Assembly: GCA_033060915.1 (NCBI GenBank)
Contig: CM065379.1
Coordinates: 24,281,818 to 24,345,817, forward strand
Length of the DNA stretch: 64,000 bases
From: Euryodendron excelsum
Taxonomy: Eukaryota > Streptophyta > Magnoliopsida > Ericales > Pentaphylacaceae
Direction: 5' to 3'
The translations under genes were made by a program, and so were the position numbers. The notes under the pieces were generated by a model. The model did not search any database, was not told the DNA's origin, and was given only the letters and a program-made list of their open reading frames with translations. The stretch's first letter is position 1. Each line of letters begins with the position of its first letter. Shown piece after piece: positions 22,201 through 33,550 of this stretch.

Positions 22201-25200
22201 CTTTTATTATTGCAAATTTGCAATGGGCATTTGATTTAGTTGATGCACAAAGCAATTGAAAAGATTTACACGTTAAGTGAATTTGTCTTACTCTCTTAGA
22301 AGAAAAGTCACACCTTTATCTTTGTTGCATATTTGAAATTGCTTTTATTTGTAAGTGTATTCAATATACAGTCCTATCCAATGTTACCTAGAACGTGGAC
22401 CGTTCAAATACGTGGAACAGAAACGGTAACGTGGTACGTTGCATCCTCTAAAATGTGGTACGACAGGGATAGACTTGTATAAATTAAACTATTAAAATTT
22501 AAGGTACTTCTAGAGTAATTTTCTTAAACAATTAGACATTTAACAAAATATAGTCTATTTTTTTTTCAAATTAATAATCTAAAAATAGGTTTCTTGCAGC
22601 ATTATGTCTGATATTTTTGCATATTGTTCTGCCAAAACTCCATTCTCCCTAGATTTTTGTTCATTATATATGATTTTTATTCTTCGTTATGTGATCGTTA
22701 AGCAAATAAATAGGAAAAAAGGTTGGGATTGCATTGGATCGCTATATTCATGATTTTGGAATGTAAGTGTACCATGTTTAGAGTATTCGAGTAAATGTCC
22801 TACCACACTTGCCTTATTTTAGTCAAGCTTGCGCTTTATGTTGCTCATTGCGCTTAGCTCTTGGAAACTTGGCGCCTTAAGCACCTTGAGCCTTCAACAT
22901 CTATGCTCATAACCATGTCATGGCTGGCATGGCTTCGTTAGTTGGATTTTACTGACCATTGGTGCCTTGAAACTTCTTTATCGCTCACTTTCACCATTTA
23001 TTCACGCATTGCTGGCTCGCGCTTTTTATCTGTGTAACCAATTTGTGGGTGACCTGGGTTCTTCAATTGACCTTAGGTGGATTGTAGTTCTTTTTCCACT
23101 CGCTTTTGTCTTTAATTTTAGTGAACTTGCAAAACTTTAGGTCTTGTTTTCAAGTATGCTGATTTTGTTGTGGTGTAATTTTTGAAATACTCATCTGAGA
23201 AAGATCCTGACAGCGGACACAGTATGATGTCTTGAACCATTTGATCTACCTATAAACTTTCTATTTTGGTTCTTTTCTTGGCAATAGTGTAGGGGCAATT
23301 ATTCTTGCAAATCTCTTCCTTCTCTCCTCTCTACATACGTGGGAGCCAATTTCAGAGTGGTTTTCTTCTCCAAGATCTCTCTTAGAGTCAACCTCTCAAT
23401 TTGAATGCTTCTTCATATAGGTAATACCTTGAACATGCTTGCCTATTGAGGATATAGTGGTTTAATTATATATCCCATGCCCTTATGTGACACAGATTTG
23501 GCCCTTTTTGTTTTGTGCTGCTAATAATTATTATATTTTCTTTTTTCTTTTTTGGTTGGGGGTGGGGGTGCATAGTCATCGTCATTTTGAAAACGTACCA
23601 TCATAGCTGCCATCATGGTAGAGCACGGGGTGGCCCCGGAATAGAACATCCTTGATTAAAGACATTCCACTGTTTAGCAGGTCATTGAGAGAATCCACTC
23701 TATGCTTCCTTGTGGATGTGCCTGGAGTTTGATGATGAAAGGTTAACCATACCCTTATTTGTACCTTTAAAAAAGAAGAAGAGAGATTTACCATTATCTT
23801 TGTGATTGGGCTGCTTCATTTTTCTACATAATTTTCACCCATCTCATCCTTGTGGATGGCCCTCATGCCAGTAAATCAATTTGGATTGCTCAGCTTCTGG
23901 CAACCTTGGACCTTTATGTATTAGCAGTCTTGGTTGGGATCAGTAAAGCATTTTGTTTTTTTTTTTTTTTTTAGTGTCGAAATGGTTAGTTGGATGTTAA
24001 AGGAAGCCTTGGCAGGGGCTGCATGAGTCCTTCGATGATATTTGGTGATTACAATCCTTTATGGGCTGTGTAAGTGATCCTACTTTGTTCATTGGTGCCT
24101 GGACCTTATAAGTGAAAAGGTCACCATCATCTATGGAAATTATACACCTGCCCTTGCCCAAGTGGATTTTCTAGCAAGGAGTAGAGCTTGTTGTGGTGCA
24201 CTTACATACCGGGTAGTGATGCATTTACCTTTGTACCCTTCTTCAAAAGGAACACCTCCTCCTCCTGCTTTGTGCTTGTCATTTTTTCTATTGATAAGTT
24301 CCTACTATTTATTTTCTTCTCTCATATATAGTAGGATCATAAAGTTGTGAAAAATGAGGGGATGATTGGAAAAGATGATGGTGTACATTTGTCCAATCGA
24401 AGTTGATATTATATGATTTTACTTGAATACCTCAATTGGAATTGTTGGCCGGTGACTTCTAGTCATCTTTAGATGCTGATAGGTTCACTAGAACCTGCTA
24501 CTCATTGTAATCATCTTCATCACGTGTTTCATTATTGATGTTTATCTAACTCAGTTGCTTGTGAGGGGGGAAAATATTCTATAAAAATAATTGCTCTTTA
24601 GACCTACAAACTGCGGACAAGCTTTTGTGGAAATGGTAATTCAGTCTAAACCTCCATTTTTCCCGTTGTTGGTCATCCTTTCAGTTTGATTCCAGTCTAT
24701 TGGGTCTTTCTTTTGGTTTTTTTTTTTTTTTAAGTTCTTTTTGCATTATTTAATCTTTTCAATTTATCTGCTCATGATATTTAGGGAAGGGCAAATTTTT
24801 ATTGTGATTTTGCATTCGGGGTACCTTTAATGAAGTTTCTGTAATATTGAACACATGCATTTTCTACTTGTCACATGCGGTGCAGGTGGATGTAAAGCGC
24901 AGCATAGAGGAAGGTGAGAAACGGTTCAATCAACTCTCTATTGAGGAACGTGGAAATTTTGACGAAGAGACATTAGTCAATGTGAACAACATAAAAAGGC
25001 AAAGCACAACAAACCAAAGAGCTACTGGATTTAGCAACGAGTATATAGTGGTAAGGACGACTTAGAGATTGTTCCTTTGAGAATGCTTTTGACTTCTTTC
25101 ATTTTAATTTGGATAGTGAGCTTAGACTTTGATAAAAGCATCTCAACTCCTTCCATTTTTGGTTAGAAATGGCTTGCGCTTAGTGCCTTTGGCTTAAGTT

Positions 25201-26925
25201 TTGCTGTTTGTGGTGTTGCTTTTTTAATTTTGGCATGTTGGTTTGCTTCACTTGAATTTGTTAATTATTACTTGTACATGCACTCAAAATACTTATCAGA
25301 CATTTCTCGACATGCGTTGGACAGACTTCTAAAAATATGTATCCCTGCCATGTAAAAGTGTCCAGATTTTTCTGAAATTGATGCATTGGGGTGTTCGTGT
25401 TGTGAGTTTCCCTGTCCAGTGTTTATATCTGTGCTTCTTAGTTTATGACTTCTTAAGCCTTTCATCTGGGAGGGTTGTTGAGAAGTGCATGTTGCTTTAC
25501 TAACTTCCATGCAATTCAGTTGGTACTTCGGCATATATAGGTTTGTGCTATCTGTTCTCAAAGATAAATGAGAAATTAAATATCTGTGGCTTCTTGGAAA
25601 TAAATTCAGAGCTGTATATCATTCCTCTCTGTGATAGAGATCTCTCCTGTTTGGTCATGTGGGCTAGGGGTGGTTTTGCAAGGAACTGATGTTAAATGCT
25701 GACTTGAAAGTGTTAATTTATGATGATGTTGTAACTTAAAACATTTTAGCTTTTAGGTTCAAGACTTGATTTCTTTATAGCAATGAACCTTAGTAGTCGT
25801 AAACAGGGAAAATTAATAATATTTAGCTTCTAGGTTGAAGGTTATTTACTTCCATTCATTTGACAGGGGACTTCTGCATATTCCATAATTTTCTGTGTGT
25901 TCCGAGGAAATACATAACTGAAGTTTCTCGTAACATGAAGTCAGAGCTGTGTATGATGATTCTTATGGCTGAATGCAGAGTTTGTTCATGTTGGTCTAGG
26001 GCTGGCTTTGGTGGAACTGATTATAGATATGCATTGGAATGTTAAATGTGCAACTATTTTGTAAATATTTAAGCTTTTAGGTTGAAGACTTGAATCCTTT
26101 TAATCATTGAACCTTAGGTATGAGACCTCCTAAACTATCACCTTTGAGGGATTCCTCGTTCGAGTTGGTTTAATGAGTTACATTGTCCTGAATTTGACTG
26201 TTCGAAGTTAGTTTTCATTTTTCTAACCTAGAGACATATAGATTGCAGTAAACTGAATGAAAAATCGACCTCAGTTGATTTAGGGGTGGTTAGGGTTTGT
26301 CTGGGTCTTATACTCAATGACTAATACCTAAGGGATGCTTTTAAATTTTGTGATTTTGTTGTCCATTTTTTCCGCCATCAGAGTGCCCTCATAAAGTCAA
26401 AAACCTCTGGCTATGTGCTTAGTGAGGCAGGCCATATCAGCTTATGGTTTATATGGTCTTACGGAGGATTTGCTCTATATGTGTATAACTATTGAACATT
26501 AGCATGTGTACTTTTCAATAGAGTTTGTTAATGTTAGAATTTAAATAAAAAAAATTTTATTTGAAAAGTGAACTTTTTCCCAAAGTTCTTTTTGTCCCAA
26601 ATTATAATTTTGTTTGAATATTTCAAATTTCAGATAACTATCTTGGTGGCTGCTGAAGGAGTACATAAATTACCCACCATCAATGGCAGTGGAGAGTTGA
26701 AGGAAGCCTTGCAAAAGCTTGCCTCGATTCCTGCAAGCAGAACACTAGTAAGATCAGAAATAGTACCCCCTGACTCTCATCAATACATTAACCTCTGGAT
26801 TATGTTTCTAATTCAGATTGATTTCGGTGCAGGCTGTTGAGGTGTTGTGGACCCCTCAGAATGAAAATGATACCTTGTCGGAGCGCGAATTGCTTGAAGA
26901 TTACCCCCTCTTGCGGCCTCTGTAA
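13221..26925 (+). CDS. FLAP1: Chloroplast DUF1517 membrane protein, FLAP1-like
   Basis: Six exons: 13221-13862, 17505-17607, 20412-20467, 24886-25050, 26634-26747 and 26833-26925 (TAA). All introns are GT..AG and the phases join into 390 aa, about the length of the Arabidopsis protein. Residues 1 to about 60 are rich in Ser, Arg and Lys and poor in acidic residues, like a chloroplast transit peptide. Hydrophobic segments lie at about 92-112 (ending NSALAA) and 167-195 after a Gly-rich stretch. Between them is a Ser/Arg-rich linker (SSHSSSSSSRSYS). The DUF1517 region follows: TEKTSVLKLQVGLLGMGRSL, LRHPDYCISGYSSVDVKRS, GEKRFNQLSIEER, ITILVAAEG, then LTER-like SERELLEDYPLLRPL. Arabidopsis FLAP1 helps control thylakoid energisation and NPQ under fluctuating light; this role is transferred by family resemblance. 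The start is the first ATG in frame before the transit-like segment. Introns 1 and 3 are 3.6 and 4.4 kb, with transposon debris in intron 1. Confidence 0.9.
15290..16135. repeat. Insertion-like block inside the intronic LINE
   Basis: It separates two adjacent RT segments. It includes the perfect 16-bp palindrome CACCGAGATCTCGGTG at 15350-15365 and several CCGTTAC/GTAACGG-like words. No coding capacity was recognised and the borders are approximate. Confidence 0.4.
16316..16394. repeat. G-rich low-complexity tract
   Basis: Runs of G up to about 18 with CCCGGC/GCCGGG words in an otherwise AT-rich intron. It could form G-quadruplexes, or could be a sequencing or assembly error in a homopolymer. 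Confidence 0.6.
18105..18400. repeat. Dispersed repeat in FLAP1-like intron 2
   Basis: GTGGTAGAACC...AAGGGGGTTTGGCCCCCCTGAG followed by a C-rich tract resembles the 'GGGGGC...GCCCCCC' repeats common in plant introns and similar in character to segments at 31104-31320 and 45718-45915. The open frame 18105-18383 inside it is not a gene. Confidence 0.35.
20950..20969. repeat. (TA)n microsatellite in intron 3
   Basis: Ten TA units within the FLAP1-like gene. Confidence 0.9.
22370..23060. repeat. Degenerate dispersed repeats in intron 3
   Basis: Segments such as GTGGTACGTTGCATCC (about 22431) and CTTGCGCTTTATG...GCGCTTAGCTC (about 22829-22860) have the look of decayed non-autonomous transposons. 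No termini were resolved. Confidence 0.25.
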
Positions 26926-29351
26926 GTAACATAATTTTGCTGCCTTATATTTTTCCAGTAACTTTACTGGTATATATGAAATGAACTGCTTTTTGGGATC
27001 CCAAGTACAGTTAGTAATTAGAGAGACAAACAATTTGTTTATAGTGCTGCATAAAAATTAATTTGTGTTAGATTAACTGCATTTTATGTTGTATTTTAAT
27101 TTGTAAACCTTATCTGAGGAGTTCAAAACCCTAAGCCGATCCTTCAATAGCTTGAAATGCATTTCTGCAAAAATTGTTTTTTCTTTTTTCTTTTTTTTTT
27201 TTTTTGGGTTGGGGGCATCTGGCTCTAGTTTTCGGATGACTCGAAGATTGCCAAAGCCGTTTCCATTTGGTTGGGCTTTTGGGCTTCAGCCATTGTCCTT
27301 TGGTAACCGGTTTCTTAGGCCTTTTTTAATGTACTTTTAGGCCGAAAAACCAGAAGCCCAAAACTGTCAGCTTTTTGGGAACGTGGAATTTTAATAATTT
27401 TTAATTTCCACAAGCTAAAATTTAAAGAAATGTTTTTTTTTTAATTTAAAAAAAAAAAACCTTTATACACAAGGTTACTAAACCCTCACAAAACAATTGC
27501 TTTTTTCAATACTCAAAACGAGTTGCTTTTGGTAAACTGGAAAAGTTAGGTTGGAAGTAGGAACATCAATAGGTTTTTAATGATGGAAAATGCAATTTTT
27601 TCAGAAAATTTATATAAAAAATTTTACCAGAATGATTTAGTGTTTTGTTTTAAAGCTAATGACTACAATGTAATCACATTATTTTGGTGGTGAATCTTGT
27701 ATGAATTTTATATTTATATAGCATTTACCCTTTTATTATATGGTTAGGGGTTATTCAATTCTACTTTGTGATGATGGGTTTATACAAACATTTCCTTAAG
27801 CTGACATAGACTGCCTATTCCGGTAAGCTGATTTAGGGGTAACTAAACAAAAAAAAAAAAAAGAATTTTATTTTATTTTAAGAATACCTATTTATTTTCT
27901 TCTTATTTTCCCAATCCAACCAAGCAAAATAACAAAACTTAGCTTCTTTTTTACTTCATTTTATTTTGCCTTTTTTTTTTTTTTTTTCACCTTTCCTTTT
28001 CATTTTCGTCAACAAATTTAAGATCTAAACATAGTCCAATTGAATTAAAATTAACTGTTGAATGTTTGAGACTTTTTAAAGTAGCATTGCAATGACTAAA
28101 AGGTCTTTTCCCTAATATTCTCCAACATCTTTTCCTGTCATTGGGGATTTGCATTTCTTTTTCTTTTAATTTTTTTTTTAATTTTATCAATATCATTTGG
28201 AGGTGGAGGTGGAGGTGGAGGTGAAGGTGGAAAGATGGGAAGGTTTCTAATTGTTGCTAAAAAAAGTATTTCTTGAACATTTTAAAAAGGGTAAAAAAAG
28301 ACAGCCCATGCAGTGTGGAGACTCCCACTTCTTCAGGTTGTGCAGAGAGACTATTTTTTTATGTTATGAAAAATTGGTCCTCAAGTTGTAATTAATAAAG
28401 CAACCTTAGTATTGCGCCAAGCCTATCTGATTAAGCTTGTAACAGATTTATGGCAAAGAATTTGACTCAACACAGGCCATATAGAAGTCTTTTAAGTTTT
28501 GGTTCAATCTTAATTCAACAAAGTTGTCCTCTCTCTTCTTCTTCTTCTTCTTCTTCTATTTCTCCTTTCCTTTCCTTTCCTTTTTCTGTTTTTCTATTTT
28601 CCGGTGTTATAACCTGGTTGATCTCAATAACTGACCAGCTGGGTTTTCTTCTCCTTCACTTATTCTGAAGCCTAAAACACATAAAATTTTGGAACTCATA
28701 GTTACTCGATCGAGCATAGCTTATTCTAATGTACTGGGCTCATGTCACATGAATTTTTATTTTTGTTACTAAAGGTGGTGGTGGTGGTGTCGCAGTTGGC
28801 TTGTGCGTAGGTCTCATAGCTTTTAAGAGTTATCGTGAGGTTGAGAGAGTTCAAGCCCCTCCCTCTCACCCCAACACGTTTTGTTTTTACCAGTTTTTCT
28901 TTCTTTGTTTTGTTTCTTCTCTTTTTCAAAGAAAATGCTTAGGTAATTTGATTGAGCTTACACTAGGACTATGAGAGCAAATGGGTCAAGTTCTTTCTTT
29001 TTTATTTTTTTTTTATTTTTTTAATGGAAGCAAAATCTTTTTGTTAGGCAAACATTCATAGGTCACATTTTTCTTTTTTCTTCTTATTTCCATTTTACAA
29101 ATGAAATTATGACTCCTAGTAAAACAGCATGCACCTGTTCCCAAGTAGCTAGGAAATAGTTTAGTTGAGCTGAGCTGAACTAAGCTAAGCTAAGCTGAGT
29201 TGAATTGTCTATGAGTTGGGTATCAGTCATAATGAAACGTCATCAAGTTGAGTTATCTATATGCTTGAAGATTGTTGAGTTGACTGGGTTAAAGTAGTTT
29301 TATAACTTTTATGTCATTTTAGCGTATCTAGTGGGTAAGGGCCAGCTTAGG

Positions 29352-29378
29352 ATATATATATATATATATATATATATT
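29352..29378. repeat. (AT)n microsatellite
   Basis: About 13 AT units. Confidence 0.9.
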
Positions 29379-30373
29379 TTTAATAGAATGCATTAAGTTT
29401 TATATTAATAGTAGGGAGTCCAATGTGATGGTGGAGTGTTCTAATTCGCATGCAAAATGGGAATTCCTCCTCTTCAAGCTCTGTGGTGTTCACATACAGA
29501 GCTCATTCTAATACGATAGATAAATAGATATATAAGTAAGTATAAAAAGAAGCATGAGAGAGAATAGAACGTTTAAAGGTGATGTAATGTATTAAGCGTT
29601 TTCAACAATCTTTTCTACTTTCACTTTCACTTTCAATAATAATAGCTTTTTATTTTAGGGTGGGCGGCGGGGGGGTTTGAATTCAAGGGGGGCGTGTTCT
29701 TCTGGTGTATTAAAGATCAGTAACACTCCCTTTTATATTTATGAAAAAAGAATATAGATAGAGATATGGTTTGGGTGTTTTGTTTTGGAGTAAAAATCAC
29801 CATCTCACTTCAATGTGTGCGCTCTATAGCTTAGCGGCTTATTTGGCCCCGACCGACATTGCCATCTCTCCTCTCCTCTCCTCTGCTGCTGCTGCTGCTA
29901 TCTGCAGAGTGCCGTGGAGAAAAGCATCAAACTTCACCATCATCACATTATTAATTAATTAATAGTAGAAGAAACATGAAAATCTTCTCATTCATTCATA
30001 GTGATCATTTTAATACATGTTTTTTAATTTTTTAAAACCATGACCTACCGCTATATAGAGTTTGTCTGGAATCTACATGCATTGATCTTAAAAACGTTAG
30101 CTTAAGTTTGATCTGAAAGAATTTTAACCATTTGGTTCCTGAAATACTTGTTTTTCCAAACTTTTTCTTAAACTACTCGAACCATGGAATTGTTTTGTAT
30201 AATAAGATCATCATATATATGGATAAAATCTGTCTCTTGGTGTATATATGTGATCTTTACGATGAGACACACCAAATAGTAGTCTCTTTTAATCTCTATG
30301 ATCAATAATGCTGACAGTACATGACCTCACCGCGTAGGACATGACTGCAGCATAGCCATGCCCCAAATGAGAT

Positions 30374-30376
<3 letters not shown>

Positions 30377-30442
<66 letters not shown>
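30377..30442. repeat. Compound microsatellite (CT)n-(CA)n-(TA)n
   Basis: About 17 CT units, a GTA spacer, about 10 CA units, then five TA units. Confidence 0.95.
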
Positions 30443-30443
<1 letters not shown>

Positions 30444-31103
30444 ATGATAGTCATGCAATTATGAGTCAATCCCATCTTATCAAGTTCTAATAAATAAATT
30501 CTCCATGAGCTGGAAGATAATGTCTACCACTAACGGGACATCTAAATTGGCCTTCTATGAATTGCCAAACTTATGGCAAGATTCGATGTGTTTTCCCAAG
30601 ATTCTTAATTTTGGCCGATCAAAGAATTTGGAGTTCCATTAATTTGATTTGCTTAGCATGAATGATTCTCCCGCCCTCCATCCCTCTTTCATGGTATAAT
30701 TTAATAATACCTCAATGATGCCTGACAATCTGTAGATCAATAATCATCTTCCTCTATATTGCTGCTTTAGTTTTTAGAAATATGAAAATAATTTCTTTTT
30801 ATGACTTTGTTATCAACTAATCAAATTTCTCGAATGCTAATCCCCAATTTTACACCAATTTTATCCTTTTAATAACAAAAAAAAAAATATATATTTTTGT
30901 AGTGAACAATCGCTAGGGAATAGCAGGTGTAGCTTGCTCATCAACTCGAGGGTTTGAACCACGGACCCCCTCACCCCCCCCCCCCCCCCCCAAAAAAAAA
31001 AAAATCTCGCCTACTCAAAACAAACCAAAAAAAAAAAAAAAAAAAAAAAAAGAAAGAAAAAGAGCAGGGGAAGCGATAATTATTATAATATATATATATA
31101 TAC

Positions 31104-31320
31104 ACGGGCGGAGGGACATAGGGCCAGAGGCGGCAAGATGCTCCCTCAAATTTTGAGAAATTTTATTTTTCTCTATAACTTTAAAATTTTCTTTCAATTT
31201 GCCCCCCTCTAAAGGTTTATAAATGCCCCTTCTATTTTTAAAAACTCTACTTTTACTTAGAATTTTAGAAATAGCTTTGAATTTTCCCCCTCTAAGAATT
31301 TTATGAGTGCTCCCTTAAAT
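31104..31320. repeat. Dispersed non-autonomous repeat
   Basis: It starts ACGGGCGGAGGGAC and contains recurring 'CCCCCTCTAA..TTTATAA/ATGAG..GCCCC' segments. It has the same character as the repeat at 45718-45915 (GGCGGAC start). Long A- and C-runs lie just before it (30979-31051). Ends unresolved. Confidence 0.4.
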
Positions 31321-32917
31321 ATGTTACTTGCTTAAAAAATTCTTTCATATGTTATATGTATTATGTTATATGTATTATACAGATATATGGAATTCAAGTT
31401 CTCTATTTTTTATTATTGAAAAAAAAAAAGAACTTTCTACTTTTACAAAATTTTTTGAATAAAAAATAGCACTAAAATAATGTGATAGCAACACTTTACA
31501 AGTTTGGGCCAAAATAATGGGCATTTTGGTTTGAAATGAAAGTATTACAAAAAACCACGTTTGTCGCCGACTAATCAGACATGAGTCCAGCTTTACTGTC
31601 ATGCCAGAATCTGATTAATCGGACGTGAACGTGAACGTCGCGTGACGAGCAGCTTTTCATTAAATACGGGTCATCTCCGCATTAAATGCTGAGATTAGAG
31701 TATTTGATTATCTTTGTGGGTTAGGCTCACCACCTTTTGGTTTAGGCTTAAGTCAGCATGAGGTTAGCAATGTGAGTTTGGCGAACTGAGTCGAAATTTT
31801 TTGACCCATAGTTTTCACTAAGTTTCTTAAAGGACTCCTTTAAGTTTCATAAAAACTTTTTAATAAGATTCATATAAGTTTTTCAATAATTTTTAACTTC
31901 TCGTATCTCTTTACACTTTTTGACTGCACTTTCCGCTTCTGTTTTCTTTAACGTTTTTTATTTTTACTTTTTATTTTGGTAACTATGAAAAAACATGACC
32001 AAATTATCAAATTTCATTTGTTCATAAACTATTTAACGAAGGGACGAACGTTAGGTGAAGTTGCCTACTTTTCCTTTTGACAAGTGAAGTTGCCAACTTG
32101 CGGCGTCCAAATTTGACTTTGATTCAAATAGGTCTGATTTTTTCATAATAGTGGTAACTCGATAGCGTGTAAAGTAGTTGCCCTAGCCATTAGGGCACTA
32201 TATATAATTGAAGAAGAACTTGGTCTCCCCTCAATTTCCCTATCTTTTGTTTGTGTTATAAAATAAGATAAGGTCTAGTTCGGCTTTCAACTTTGCATTT
32301 TAATTTTTTTTCTTTTGGCTATAACTTGTCCATACATTCAAGTGACTGATTTCTCAAGCTCATATAAAAATATCGTTCACAGAAACTACAAAAGGTCATG
32401 AAAATAGATTGAATTTGAAATCTTGTACTTCAAATGAGAACCACCTCACCATTAGGCCACTTCTTGTGGTTTTCAACTTTGCATCCATTATGTCCTCTTT
32501 TCATCCTAATTGAGAAGTAAGGAACAATGCATTAATTTCAATCGTCTTACCAGTCCTAACTGGCACATGGGTTGAGTGGTATCTTTACCTTACAAATTTA
32601 AAAGAAGATTGTAGGTTGCAGATTCCAACAGGGACCATAGTAGGAGATTCCAACTTGCGGTGCAGTATGGGAGAGAAAAGATTACAAGGAAAAACCCCAA
32701 AAAAGAAAAGAAAAAAATTAATAATAAAGAGTTAGAAGATTTTGATACATAGAATATGATGCTTTTATTGGCATGGCCGCATGGGATAGTAAAGTTGAGG
32801 CAAGCATGCAGTGTAGTAGTTCTAAACAAAGCTCTCATTGGCCAACTAGAGCTGACATACCAAATAATTCACTTCCTCACTGACATCTGCAAATCAGTTC
32901 CCTTTTCAATAATACCT

Positions 32918-32955
32918 CTCTCTCTCTCTCTCTCTCACACATACACACACACACA
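32918..32955. repeat. (CT)n-(CA)n microsatellite
   Basis: About 9 CT units followed by interrupted CA units, downstream of the WNK gene. Confidence 0.85.
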
Positions 32956-33550
32956 TTAAAATACAGGCAACAATGGAGACAGGATATTCAGATGCTTTAT
33001 TTTGGTAATTTGTGGCAAAGGAGTAATGTACATGAACTCAAATTCAACCAAGTGATTAAGCTTGGATACCCTACAAGCCTCAATAATTACATATCTCACC
33101 CATCACCGCCAACCATTTTGTTCTAACCAATTTAGAGACTGGGCTATTTGGCAAGGCCCCCCATATATGATATAACATGCGTGAGGAAAAAAAAAAATAG
33201 AGGGGAGAAGGGGTATATATACCTCATAGCAAACCTTATTCTAATAAAGGTGCTAATACAGCCTCTATGGGTACATTTATGGAATTTTGGAAGAAAAAAT
33301 ATTATATATCAACAACAGCATCAACAGGTAGGGAATAGGGATGTTGTCCTGTGAAGAGTGTTCGGAAGCAATGACCCTGTGTTGTAGAAGCTCTTTGCAG
33401 TAACCATATCCATATCCATATCATCTGCAATAGGAGGGGGGTAGACCCAACTGGGGCAGGCTTTCTGAACTTCTCCATGGAAATTTGAACCACAATGTTT
33501 GTCATGGACAGGAGGAGGAGATTTGGAGATAATCTCACCTTGTAATGGCT

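Larger units (their letters stand above)
26926..33550. other. Intergenic region between FLAP1-like and WNK genes
   Basis: It includes the 3' UTRs of two convergent genes. It has T-tracts, microsatellites, a GGAGGTGGAGGT tract at 28199-28226, and repeats like the 31104-31320 block. Open frames here are short, low in complexity and lack domains. No RNA gene was recognised. Confidence 0.6.
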